Assembly (NCBI RefSeq): GCF_003076475.1
Contig: NZ_CP020919.1
Location: forward strand, 806,001 to 870,000
Length of the DNA: 64,000 bases
Source of the DNA: Flavobacterium kingsejongi
GTDB lineage: Bacteria > Bacteroidota > Bacteroidia > Flavobacteriales > Flavobacteriaceae
Direction of reading: 5' to 3'
Numbering within the stretch: the stretch's first letter is position 1; each line of letters starts with the position of its first letter. A model generated the notes under the pieces. It saw nothing but the letters and a program-made list of their open reading frames with translations. It ran no database searches and was not told where the DNA came from. The translations under genes were made by a program, and so were the position numbers. Below are positions 28,080 to 36,691 of the stretch, piece after piece.

Positions 28080-28271
28080 TTTTGTCCTATTCTAAAATCG
28101 ATTTGCGAAAGTAATGATTTTTTTTATTACTTAGCCGTTTCCCGATTGATAGTTATGGCTTCAGTGCCTATAGCCTGCCAAAGTTCCAAGTTCTGTTTAA
28201 CAACAAACATTTTTTTTTTAAAACCAGTGATTTCCAGATCGATCCTTTTCAAAAGTGTAATATCCGAACTT

Positions 28272-30053
28272 TTACACCTGCCGTTCTTTGTCCGGGAGTG
28301 GTATGTTATGCGTTGCATTATAGCACTTTGTAAGCCATGCGGCAATAAAGGCTGGCCGTGCATACTCCAAATAATCCAGATAGAGCAGGTTTGCAAAATA
28401 GCCGGCCTCATTTTTTTGTTGATAGGATAATACATTGCCTAAATTACGATCGGCGTCGCTCGCATACATCCAGACTGCAGTGGGCGGTGTTAAAGTCCAG
28501 GAAAGCAAAAACAAGTCGCAGGGAACCTTAGGATCATGCGAACACTGCCCTTTAAATGCTGCTAATTTTTCCAACTGATCGTCTTTCATCTTTTCATAGC
28601 TCATCGTATTGGAATAGTCATCAAAAACCGTCAGGTGTGCTTTAGCCACATCTCTTGCATCCCAATCGCGGTAGACCCAAAAACCGGGCTCCGGGTCATT
28701 AATGGCCCAATCACCATCCACCACTACAATAATCCTGCTGCCCCATTCCAGGTACTGCCCCATTGTCAGATCGGCCAAACGGGTATTTTCAGGCAGGTGC
28801 GCAAACAGCCATGGCCCTAAATAATGGTGAATTTTCTTTTTCATTACGGTATAGCTGTCCGAACTAAAATCCTTAAAATGAGAAAATTTCAGGATAATAA
28901 GCTCTGTATGCCCTTCATTAAAAAAACGCTGTATATTCTGGAGTATTTCTTCCAATGGCGGCCCGACAATAATACCATGGCAGATGTACAGATTTCCATT
29001 GGGACGAAGATCAAAATAGCGGGCACCCGCATTCAGCTGTCCATAAAAATCAAGATCCTGCGTTTGCCCCAATGTGCTAATCCCCGAGGTATACATTCCT
29101 GCATCGTGTGTTGCTGGCAGTACCATTTTTCGCAATGCTACATTTTGAATAACTGGCAGCATATCGCGTATTAGATTGGCGGTATCCATCAGTCTTGAAG
29201 TGGAATACCACAATCCAAAACCGGTACCCCGATGTACCTGAACTGCAATCGTACCATCGGAAGACATTCCAACTACCGGAGTGGAGCCGGAATCATAATT
29301 TGTTGCAGGACTCCAAACGATCTTATTCCCTTTAACGACACCCGTAAGTTGCCATAAGCCTGTAAGCCCCTCCGATTCATGTATGGCCACCACCTTGCCG
29401 TTTCCGGTTACTGCTATACCCGGATGTGTTCCATCCTGATATTCGGTACTATTCCCCCAGACGATATCCTCCCCTTTGATCTGCCCAACGCGGTAAAATA
29501 ATTTATCCCGCCATTCTGATTTATGTACTTCGATCACTAATCCGCTATTGGTGATACTTACCACCGGCATTACCCCGGAATCATATTTTCTGGATTTGCC
29601 CCAGGAAACGGCATTACCGTCCAGTTTTCCAACCCGGTAATACAATGTATCGAAATTTTGAGATTTGTGTACGGCCACTATAACTCCGTTATCATTTAGG
29701 GCTACATGAGGCTGCAGCCCACTATCGTATTTTTCCTCTGTACCCCAGGCAATGGTTTCTCCCCGGACAGCACCGACTTTATAGTAGAGTGAATTGGTAA
29801 CCAAATTACTGGTTTCATGAACTTCAATTAGGGTATTGGCGTTATTCAGTGCGACAGATGGATTGTAGCCACTTGAATACCGTGTGCTTTTTCCCCAGGC
29901 CACAGTAGCTCCATGTATTGTACCAATATGATACCATAGGTCTGAAGCAACCTGAGACTTATGAACTTCTATCGCAGTATGAGTGTTGGTAGCCACCGCA
30001 GCAGATTGCCCGCTGTCGTATTGTAATGCAAGCCCGAATTGAATACTTTCCAT
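28272..30053 (-). CDS. PLC-X-type phosphodiesterase with six N-terminal repeats
   Basis: A 593-residue protein of two parts. Residues about 6-288 are six repeats of about 48 residues, each following Y-(D/S)-SG-x2-P-x-V-(A/S), then VHKS, LYYRVG, and G-x3-WG; the sixth is degenerate. This periodicity suggests a beta-propeller or lectin-like fold. Residues about 296-590 are a phosphatidylinositol-specific phospholipase C X-like domain: LPATHDAGMY (His 316), RYFDLR (Asp 348) and LYICHG (His 359) give the two catalytic histidines and a calcium or substrate ligand. No signal peptide is visible, so it is either cytoplasmic or exported by another route. The gene stands alone. The repeat-PLC fusion is unusual to me. 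Confidence 0.8.
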   Translation of the reverse strand: MESIQFGLALQYDSGQSAAVATNTHTAIEVHKSQVASDLWYHIGTIHGATVAWGKSTRYSSGYNPSVALNNANTLIEVHETSNLVTNSLYYKVGAVRGETIAWGTEEKYDSGLQPHVALNDNGVIVAVHKSQNFDTLYYRVGKLDGNAVSWGKSRKYDSGVMPVVSITNSGLVIEVHKSEWRDKLFYRVGQIKGEDIVWGNSTEYQDGTHPGIAVTGNGKVVAIHESEGLTGLWQLTGVVKGNKIVWSPATNYDSGSTPVVGMSSDGTIAVQVHRGTGFGLWYSTSRLMDTANLIRDMLPVIQNVALRKMVLPATHDAGMYTSGISTLGQTQDLDFYGQLNAGARYFDLRPNGNLYICHGIIVGPPLEEILQNIQRFFNEGHTELIILKFSHFKDFSSDSYTVMKKKIHHYLGPWLFAHLPENTRLADLTMGQYLEWGSRIIVVVDGDWAINDPEPGFWVYRDWDARDVAKAHLTVFDDYSNTMSYEKMKDDQLEKLAAFKGQCSHDPKVPCDLFLLSWTLTPPTAVWMYASDADRNLGNVLSYQQKNEAGYFANLLYLDYLEYARPAFIAAWLTKCYNATHNIPLPDKERQV

Positions 30054-30197
30054 AGTTCCCCCTTATTAAAATGATTTCATGTACTGCAAAACAAAAAACA
30101 AAGTCTTGCTTACTCAAAATTCAGAATAATACCTTTAGAAACAACGGTAGAAAATACCTGCTTTTACATCATCTTTTTATGGATTTCAGAAAAAGGA

Positions 30198-30872
30198 TTA
30201 GATCAGCGGAAGGTCTTCCATCCGGATAATATTGTTTTGGATGGCATAAATAACCAGCCCGGCAATATTTTTGGCTCCTGTTTTTACAAAGAGATTGTTC
30301 TTATGGCCTTCTACAGTACGCTGTGTAATAAAAAGTGACTCTCCAATTTCTTTGGCCGTTTTCTGTTTGGTGATAAGCCGCAATATTTCTATTTCCCGCT
30401 CGGACAGTACATTGCCATAATTAAAGACTGGTTTTTGGGGTTTATTTGAAATCTGGGTGCGGATCATTTCCAATTGGTCTTCTTTGAAGTAAAAACCATT
30501 CTCTGCGACTATCCTGATAATTTCGACCAGCTCGATAGGAGAGATCCCTTTGGGAAGAAAAGCGGCCACACCTGTTTTAAACATAAATCCCATAAAGGAA
30601 TTTTTATAATGGGAAGAAACCACAATTACTTTAATGGAAGGATAATGGGCTTTTAATTCCAGTGTCACTTCTACGCCGTCTAATTTTTTCATTTTTAGAT
30701 CCAGCAGCAGTACATCCGGTAATTTTGGAATTCGGGGAAGCAAATCCATGAGATCTTCACCACTTTCAGCGGTGAATAAAACAGAAATATCTTCCTTTGC
30801 ATTCAAATAATCCTGTAACAGACTGACGATAAGCGTATCATCATCGACGATACCTATGGAAATTGTATTCAT
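30198..30872 (-). CDS. NarL/LuxR-type response regulator
   Basis: A 224-residue two-component regulator: receiver domain (about 4-120) with acidic pocket VDDD, phospho-acceptor Asp 58 in LLLDLKM and the conserved Lys in LPKGIS. A GerE/LuxR helix-turn-helix follows (about 155-215: LSEREIEILRLITKQKTAKEIGESLFITQRTVEGHKNN in part). Its start overlaps the stop of the histidine-kinase reading frame by four bases (ATGA), so it is the kinase's partner. Targets are unknown. Confidence 0.93.
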   Translation of the reverse strand: MNTISIGIVDDDTLIVSLLQDYLNAKEDISVLFTAESGEDLMDLLPRIPKLPDVLLLDLKMKKLDGVEVTLELKAHYPSIKVIVVSSHYKNSFMGFMFKTGVAAFLPKGISPIELVEIIRIVAENGFYFKEDQLEMIRTQISNKPQKPVFNYGNVLSEREIEILRLITKQKTAKEIGESLFITQRTVEGHKNNLFVKTGAKNIAGLVIYAIQNNIIRMEDLPLI

Positions 30873-31638
30873 GTGCTTTGAATTTTAGATTGTTGAAATA
30901 AAAACAATGCGGTAGTTCCTTTATCCTTTCGGGATTTGAATCGATAGAACCCCTCTAAATATTGCATTCGCAACTGTATATTCTGCATTCCCAAGCCTTT
31001 GGCCTCTTTTTCCGAATCAAAACCACAACCGTTATCGTGCACCAGCAGGATTAGCCAAAGATCTGTCTGCCGTAATTGTATGCTGATATGTGTTGCACCG
31101 GCGTGTTTGGATATATTGGTCATCAGCTCCTGAAAATGCGTGTGAGCTGGATTTTACTACGTACCGGAAAATCAACTTCTGACCGGATATCCTGGCGAAA
31201 GGCAATGGTCGTGTTTTTCTCCCAGGGAGCAATCAGCCCATAAATGAGCTCATGGAAGCTGGTATGTTCCAGCATGGGTGGACTCAGGTCATGGGAAATC
31301 CTTCTGGCTTCCTCGATACAGTCATTTAGTAACCGATCGGTTTCACTCTGGTCGTGCACCAGCTGATTCCTGATCCGAAGTACGGTCAGTTTACCAATTA
31401 AGGTATCATGCAAATCTGCTGCAAAACGCCGCCGCTCATTTTCCTGTACTATAATATTCGTTTCCTGCAGTTTTTTCTGATGGTCCAACTGCATCTTTGA
31501 TTCTTTCAACTGATTTTCTACCATTCGCTTAAAACCCGTGTAAACGAGCCTTATAATCGAAAATACGAGTAAAAAAATCAATAAAATTACAATTACAATC
31601 CACGGTGCAATTGTTTGTGGGTCCTGCCATTTTTCCAT
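30869..31638 (-). pseudogene. NarX/LiaS-type sensor histidine kinase, frameshifted
   Basis: The gene starts at ATG 31638: a membrane helix (about residues 10-33), then a coiled linker and a HisKA_3 dimerisation domain with ERRRFAADLHDT (phospho-acceptor His). The frame then stops at 31123 after KIQLTRIF. The ATPase half continues at once in another frame (ELMTNISKHAGA, DNGCGFD, GLGMQNIQLRMQ) down to 30869. Restoring a single C at about 31131 (TTC-CAG-GAG instead of TTCAGGAG) would rejoin both halves. So this is either a one-base deletion that kills the kinase, a sequencing error, or programmed frameshifting. It overlaps the membrane-protein gene upstream and the response regulator gene downstream. 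Confidence 0.85.
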
Positions 31639-32258
31639 ATTGCACGGGTTAGAAACACATAAAACAACAGTGTCAGTATCAGGTTCGCAAACCAAAAATA
31701 AAATTTAAGTATCGAAGTTTCATTAATAAGGTAGTTAATCGGCAGGAAGAAAATCAAATTCAAAGAAAAAAAACCCAGTATAACCGAATTAAGGAGAAAA
31801 AGATCCCATTCCGTCTGTGTCTGGGAATTGATTTTTTCGAAGAAGTAGGCTATCGAAAAGCATACTATCAGAAAGGTGTCGACCACTTTGGAATACGATT
31901 GAAAATCTGCGACATGCAACATCTTAAGGCTCCAGATTTCCCAAAGCATAAAGAGTACCGCAATACCAATCCCTATTAAAAATACCTTCTTATTCTTTTT
32001 GAGCAGATTATAATACAATATGGAGAACACGCCAAGTTCCAATAGTGCAAAAATCAATATAAAAATCAAATTATTGCCGTATACATGTCCATAGATACGG
32101 CTTATAATATCTGTACTTAAAGCGATAAGCAAATAATACATAATGACTTTATGGCTCAAGTCCAGTGACCGGTAGCAATACACCCCAGTCACTACACCAA
32201 CAAACAGAACTATAGGAGATACAAAAGTAAACAGATCCAACAGTTCGTAAAACGTCAT
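31593..32258 (-). CDS. Multi-pass membrane protein of the two-component operon, unknown function
   Basis: A 221-residue protein of about seven hydrophobic helices (near residues 11-28, 37-54, 63-83, 91-109, 122-140, 150-172, 184-205) and no recognised domain. It overlaps the kinase start by about 45 bases and begins within the stop of the gene upstream (ATGA overlap). With a sensor kinase that has only one membrane helix and little extracytoplasmic domain, this protein could be the actual sensing part. That is inference from position. Confidence 0.65.
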   Translation of the reverse strand: MTFYELLDLFTFVSPIVLFVGVVTGVYCYRSLDLSHKVIMYYLLIALSTDIISRIYGHVYGNNLIFILIFALLELGVFSILYYNLLKKNKKVFLIGIGIAVLFMLWEIWSLKMLHVADFQSYSKVVDTFLIVCFSIAYFFEKINSQTQTEWDLFLLNSVILGFFSLNLIFFLPINYLINETSILKFYFWFANLILTLLFYVFLTRAIWKNGRTHKQLHRGL

Positions 32259-32917
32259 ACTTTCTCAGCCAGTTTCAAAAGGTTAAAATGTTCCGGCTCT
32301 AAGTCAAAAGGTTTGAATGGCGGAACAGGACGTACTGTATCGTAATAAACGACCTCTTGTACCTTGGTAAAATCAATTCCGGAAACGATCACTAAGTCTG
32401 CTGAATAGGCTGATTTATTCTCATCACTGGGCTTCAAGGCGAAATGACTTTGGTATACGTACTGTTCTTCTTCGGTTGAATTTTTCAGATATTCTGTAGG
32501 AATCGCAAAAGCCTTATAAATACCGTCTTTGGTATCAATGGTATCTTTTGCCCAGGTAGGAAAATCTTTATCCCAGGCCTGTATACGGCGCATGGCTTCT
32601 TCTTTGGAAATTTCGTGTCCGTTACCCAGGAGGGATTTGACATTGCATACGGTAATATGCTTTTCGATGACTTTGCGCTCTTCCCCGAATTTGTCACAAT
32701 TGGACGGAATCAGGAAGAATTTCAATTCCCCTTTGCAAATGCCAGGGTACGCATGCAGGTAATCTGACTTCTCTTCTTTTTCTGTATCGTCTTTGTATTC
32801 GAAGTCGAAATACGTTCCCTGAGCCAGAAAACTCTCTATTTTTTTTAAATCTTTACAATCTGAATTCCAGTTTTTAATACTTTCCAGAATGGTGTCAAAA
32901 TCGAATTGCTGTTCCAT
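32255..32917 (-). CDS. Hypothetical cytoplasmic protein, first gene of the two-component operon
   Basis: A 220-residue soluble protein, not recognised. The frame can be read 23 codons further up to a GTG, but ATG 32917 (MEQQFDFDTILESIKNW) is the natural start. It has many acidic residues and no signal peptide or membrane helix. A segment with conserved-looking residues reads HAYPGICKGELKFFLIPSNCDK. Translational coupling (ATGA overlap) with the membrane-protein gene makes a functional link with the signalling system likely. Confidence 0.6.
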   Translation of the reverse strand: MEQQFDFDTILESIKNWNSDCKDLKKIESFLAQGTYFDFEYKDDTEKEEKSDYLHAYPGICKGELKFFLIPSNCDKFGEERKVIEKHITVCNVKSLLGNGHEISKEEAMRRIQAWDKDFPTWAKDTIDTKDGIYKAFAIPTEYLKNSTEEEQYVYQSHFALKPSDENKSAYSADLVIVSGIDFTKVQEVVYYDTVRPVPPFKPFDLEPEHFNLLKLAEKV

Positions 32918-33320
32918 AATATTGGGGATAATTGGTAGGTTACTTTGTTTAACGTATACTAAAGACCTCTTGACCTCAATATACACGACAAACTTAATTT
33001 TTTAGCATCAAAGAAACAAGGATCTATTACAAAATATCAGTTTATTAACCCTAATTAATCCTTTTATTAGCAAATTTTATCCAAAAAAAATTGAAATTAT
33101 ACAATTTAAAAACATTTTATGATTTTTTACTGATTTTGATAACTCTACTAATCAGCCTATCTTTGCTGTATTCGCTATAGCTACAGCACTGTAGTCCCCC
33201 ATAGCAGCATTCATTTTCTACCACCTCCCCCGTGATTTAAAATTAATAGCACAATAACAAACCTGGCAACTGTACAGCATAACACAGGATTACCTAAACA
33301 ATTATTAAAATATCTAAAAC
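32918..33320. other. Divergent intergenic region
   Basis: About 400 AT-rich bases between divergent genes. The right half holds a consensus promoter (see next entry). A short imperfect palindrome (TTCGCTATAGCTACAGC) follows it. No ORF is convincing. Confidence 0.5.
33135..33165 (+). promoter_or_regulatory. Consensus Bacteroidota promoter
   Basis: TTTG (33135-33138), 19 bases, then TATCTTTG (33158-33165): both boxes are exact. It would start transcription near 33172, leaving a 5' leader of about 150 bases before the next ORF. Confidence 0.7.
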
Positions 33321-34142
33321 ATGAACATCACCAATCAATTGGGCCAACTACACAGCAAACATAGTCCTTCTAAAGTATTTTTAATTTTTGGCATCTTTGC
33401 CAGTATGCTTTTTATCGGGATTGCTATTTTTATTTATTTTGGAGCCATCCTACCTGTTTTAGAAGGAACGATGCATTTTTCCGGAGACATTACTGTTTTA
33501 TACTGGTGTATCCTGTTTTTAGTAGTCGTTGGTTTCGGCATTCTGGCATTGGCACTTTTCCGTAATAAAGGAAAAACGTTTTACCTCTATGATTTAGGAA
33601 TTGTCACAGTAGATCAAGGGCAGCAAACCTCATTATTGTATGAAAATATGCAGGACGTATATCTTTTTACCTCCGGAAAAAGCATAATTGCAAACAATAT
33701 TGCGTTCCGTAGCGGCAATACCAGTCAATGGGGAGCTATCAGTGCCAAATATAATAATGTCTCCAAAGCTATTGACACTATTACCGGACAACATACCGAA
33801 TTGTATGCCTCTAAAATGATTCAGGAATTAAAAAACGGCAAATCTGTTACCTTTCATTATATTGATTACACTACTGCTATTGGCCGATGGATATTTAGCA
33901 TGGGAACCAATGATTTCCTCAAAGTAACACCAAAAAGCATTCAGCTCACAACCGAAAGTATCATCGTGGATTCGAAAAAAACAGCGATTAAAGACCTCAG
34001 CCACTTTTCGGACAACAACTGGACCAATGAGATCAAATTGCTCACCCATAGCAATGAAATAGTACTCCGCACTTCCCGAAATGGTATTTTTAGCAGTGAT
34101 AGCTTTACAGTAGTAATGGATTTTCTGATTAATCAAAAATAG
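33321..34142 (+). CDS. Membrane protein with C-terminal PH-like soluble part, unknown function
   Basis: A 273-residue protein with two membrane helices (about 18-42 and 58-82) followed by a soluble domain of alternating beta-rich segments (KGKTFYLYDLGIVTVDQG and similar). The layout resembles bacterial PH-domain membrane proteins and the STM3941-like protein at 60180-61022 in this window. No catalytic motif is seen. It has a consensus promoter far upstream. Confidence 0.6.
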   Translation: MNITNQLGQLHSKHSPSKVFLIFGIFASMLFIGIAIFIYFGAILPVLEGTMHFSGDITVLYWCILFLVVVGFGILALALFRNKGKTFYLYDLGIVTVDQGQQTSLLYENMQDVYLFTSGKSIIANNIAFRSGNTSQWGAISAKYNNVSKAIDTITGQHTELYASKMIQELKNGKSVTFHYIDYTTAIGRWIFSMGTNDFLKVTPKSIQLTTESIIVDSKKTAIKDLSHFSDNNWTNEIKLLTHSNEIVLRTSRNGIFSSDSFTVVMDFLINQK

Positions 34143-34227
34143 TACAATTTAATTCCATCTAATTAGTTTTAAAAGAGGCTAGCGTACTGTAATTGACTAT
34201 TTTTGAGATACTAATCACTATATCTTT

Positions 34228-35337
34228 ATGAAAACAGCAACGGTACTCCTTTTGTCATTGAGCTTTTTTATACATTCTGGTCTTCAGGCACAACAAAAAC
34301 AAACTACATCCAACCGTCAGGCGGATGCTTTTATTGTCGGAAAAATGAAAAGCCTAAAGATTCCAGGATTGGCATTTGCAGTAATCAAAGATGGAAAGCA
34401 GGTATACAGTGCCACTTATGGGATGGGAAACTTGGAATGGCAGACAAAAGTAACACCACAGACCAACTTCCAAATTGCATCCTGTACCAAACTTTTAACC
34501 TCAACATTGGTATTAAAAACCCTCTATAATGGCAAACTGAATCTTGAGGATCCGGTAAGCAAATATGTTGATTCGATCCCCTTTTACTGGAAGGAATTAA
34601 AGATAAAGCACCTGTTGAGCCATTCCAGTGGCATCCGGAATTTTGAGGGTGACACTTATGCCTCAGAAACTACAGTTTTAAAAGCCATAAAAGAAGCCGC
34701 ACCAGAATATGCGCCCGGAACAGACCAGCACTATGCACAGTTTGACTTTATGCTGATGGGGTACATCCTTGAAAAAATATACCACAAACCGTTTGTTCAA
34801 ATTCTGAAAGATGAGGTAACAACCCCGCTTGGAATGAAAAATGGCGGATATGACATGGAATTAAAGGTAGGAACCTTTATGCGAACAGATCTTATTCCAC
34901 AAAAAGTCACTACCTATTATGACCTGGAAGGAAAAACACAGGCCTATAAGTTTCTTTATCCTCAGTTTACCTATACCGCAGGCGGATACTTTGCCTCTTT
35001 AGACAACATGTCCCAATGGGCTATTGGTCTCGATCAGGGTACGTTATTTCCTAAAGATTTCGGGAACCAATATATTTATGAACGGGACAGTATCGGAAGT
35101 CGTATTTCTGAATTTTCGAAAGTAGGCTGGGCTTTGGAAAATGAAAATGGAATACTGTATGGCGGTCATAGTGGCGGCCCAGGACTTGGTGATATCCTGC
35201 GTTTTCCAGAGGAAGGATATACTTTTATTGTACTTTCCAATGACGGTGAATTGCTACCCGATTTTGCCAGAGCTATTGCTCCCTTGTATATTAAAGCATT
35301 ATCCCCAAAAACCGAAATTCGTAAATTTGAACGTTAG
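34228..35337 (+). CDS. Serine hydrolase of the beta-lactamase (class C-like) family
   Basis: A 369-residue exported enzyme with signal peptide (about 1-21, ending LQAQQ). The SxxK nucleophile motif is SCTK (Ser 85, Lys 88); the YxN position reads YAQ; the KTG-like triad is HSG in GGHSGGPG. Family members are D,D-peptidases, esterases or beta-lactamases. The variant second motif and HSG favour an esterase/peptidase over a true beta-lactamase. It is followed by the lipase gene 23 bases later, probably one transcript. Confidence 0.85.
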   Translation: MKTATVLLLSLSFFIHSGLQAQQKQTTSNRQADAFIVGKMKSLKIPGLAFAVIKDGKQVYSATYGMGNLEWQTKVTPQTNFQIASCTKLLTSTLVLKTLYNGKLNLEDPVSKYVDSIPFYWKELKIKHLLSHSSGIRNFEGDTYASETTVLKAIKEAAPEYAPGTDQHYAQFDFMLMGYILEKIYHKPFVQILKDEVTTPLGMKNGGYDMELKVGTFMRTDLIPQKVTTYYDLEGKTQAYKFLYPQFTYTAGGYFASLDNMSQWAIGLDQGTLFPKDFGNQYIYERDSIGSRISEFSKVGWALENENGILYGGHSGGPGLGDILRFPEEGYTFIVLSNDGELLPDFARAIAPLYIKALSPKTEIRKFER

Positions 35338-35360
35338 TCCTTCTTAAATAAAATCTACTT

Positions 35361-36449
35361 ATGAAAAAACTATGGTTCCTTATCTGCCTGCTTTCAGTTA
35401 CTGTACACAGTACCGCACAGCAATTAAAACCCGGTTTCGACAAAGCAGAGTACATTGAATTATTAAAAGTCACTGCAAAACATACCAATCCCGATCATTT
35501 TAAAGATGTGCCATATCCCGAACATTTCACACTGGCTTACCGCTCCCCAATTGTAGGGCTGGAAAATACCTGGGAATTGTGGACCAATCCTGAACATGTT
35601 GCGGCTATCAGTATCCGTGGCACTACAGAAAATACACTGAGCTGGCTTGCGAACGTATATGCGGCTATGGTCCCTGCAAAAGGCGAATTAAAATTAGGGC
35701 CTAATGATACTTTTCCCTACGAGCTTGCCGAAAATCCGGAAGCCGCAGTCCACGTAGGCTGGCTCCTGTCTACTGCTTATCTCAGTAAAACGATGGTTCC
35801 CAAAATCGATTCCTGCTATAAAGCCGGGATCCGGGATATCCTTATTGTGGGACACAGTCAGGGCGGTGGCATTTCCTATCTTATGACCGCTTACCTCTAT
35901 AACCTCCAGAAACAAAAACGCCTGCCGGCTGACATTCGTTTTAAAACCTATTGTAGTGCAGGGCCAAAACCGGGGAATCTGTACTTTGCTTACGATTATG
36001 AAGCCCGGACACAAGCCGGATGGGCCTATAATGTGGTAAATGCCAGCGACTGGGTACCCGAAGTCCCTTTTACCGTTCAGACCACCGACGACTTTAATGC
36101 AATCAATCCTTTCGCTTCCGCAAAAACGATGATCCGGAAGCAGAAGTTCCCCAAGAACCTGGTATTAAAACACATCTACAATCAAATGGATAAACCTTCC
36201 CGAAAGGCACAGCGGAAATACCAAAAGTACTTAGGAACCATGATGGCAAAGCTAATCCGGAAGAATATCCCCGATTTTGAACCACCTGCTTATTATCCCA
36301 GCAACAACTATGTCCGTACCGGGAATACAATAGTACTTCAGGGTGGTGCGGATTATATTAAGCTGTATCCTTACGATAAAGAGAAAATATTCCAACATCA
36401 TTTCCCGGCACCTTACCTCTATCTGGCCCAGCAACTGCCGAATGAATAG
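35361..36449 (+). CDS. Exported class 3-type lipase family protein
   Basis: A 362-residue alpha/beta hydrolase with signal peptide (about 1-20, ending STAQQ). The nucleophile elbow is GHSQGGG (Ser 166), preceded by ISIRGTTENTLSWLAN, the fungal-type lipase signature where the oxyanion residue lies. Substrate is unknown, likely acylglycerol or phospholipid. It follows the serine hydrolase gene and is closed by a terminator. Confidence 0.85.
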   Translation: MKKLWFLICLLSVTVHSTAQQLKPGFDKAEYIELLKVTAKHTNPDHFKDVPYPEHFTLAYRSPIVGLENTWELWTNPEHVAAISIRGTTENTLSWLANVYAAMVPAKGELKLGPNDTFPYELAENPEAAVHVGWLLSTAYLSKTMVPKIDSCYKAGIRDILIVGHSQGGGISYLMTAYLYNLQKQKRLPADIRFKTYCSAGPKPGNLYFAYDYEARTQAGWAYNVVNASDWVPEVPFTVQTTDDFNAINPFASAKTMIRKQKFPKNLVLKHIYNQMDKPSRKAQRKYQKYLGTMMAKLIRKNIPDFEPPAYYPSNNYVRTGNTIVLQGGADYIKLYPYDKEKIFQHHFPAPYLYLAQQLPNE

Positions 36450-36472
36450 CAGCATAATTTTTATCACTTCAT

Positions 36473-36512
36473 ACCCCGCTTTCATTACAGAAGCAGGGTT
36501 TTTTATTTTTTT
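36473..36512 (+). terminator. Intrinsic terminator of the hydrolase/lipase unit
   Basis: CCCCGCTTTC-ATTAC-AGAAGCAGGG hairpin then a long T-run on the plus strand, 24 bases after the lipase stop. Confidence 0.8.
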
Positions 36513-36691
36513 TAACTTTTACAGGTGCTATTTTAATAAAATTATAATAAATGACGAGGGTAAAACTGTTATTTTTGGTTGGCTTAGTACAGTACGATTT
36601 TCTTCAGAATAGCTTTTCCCGATGATATGGGAATTCTTTTTTTGGGACAATCTGTACCAGGCCCTAACCTTAATTATTTTAAACCCCTCTA

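Noticed and set aside
28127..28435. 102-codon minus-strand frame overlapping the end of the PLC gene
   Set aside because: Its first half is an out-of-frame reading of the PLC gene and its second half is AT-rich intergenic sequence; no domain or start signal.
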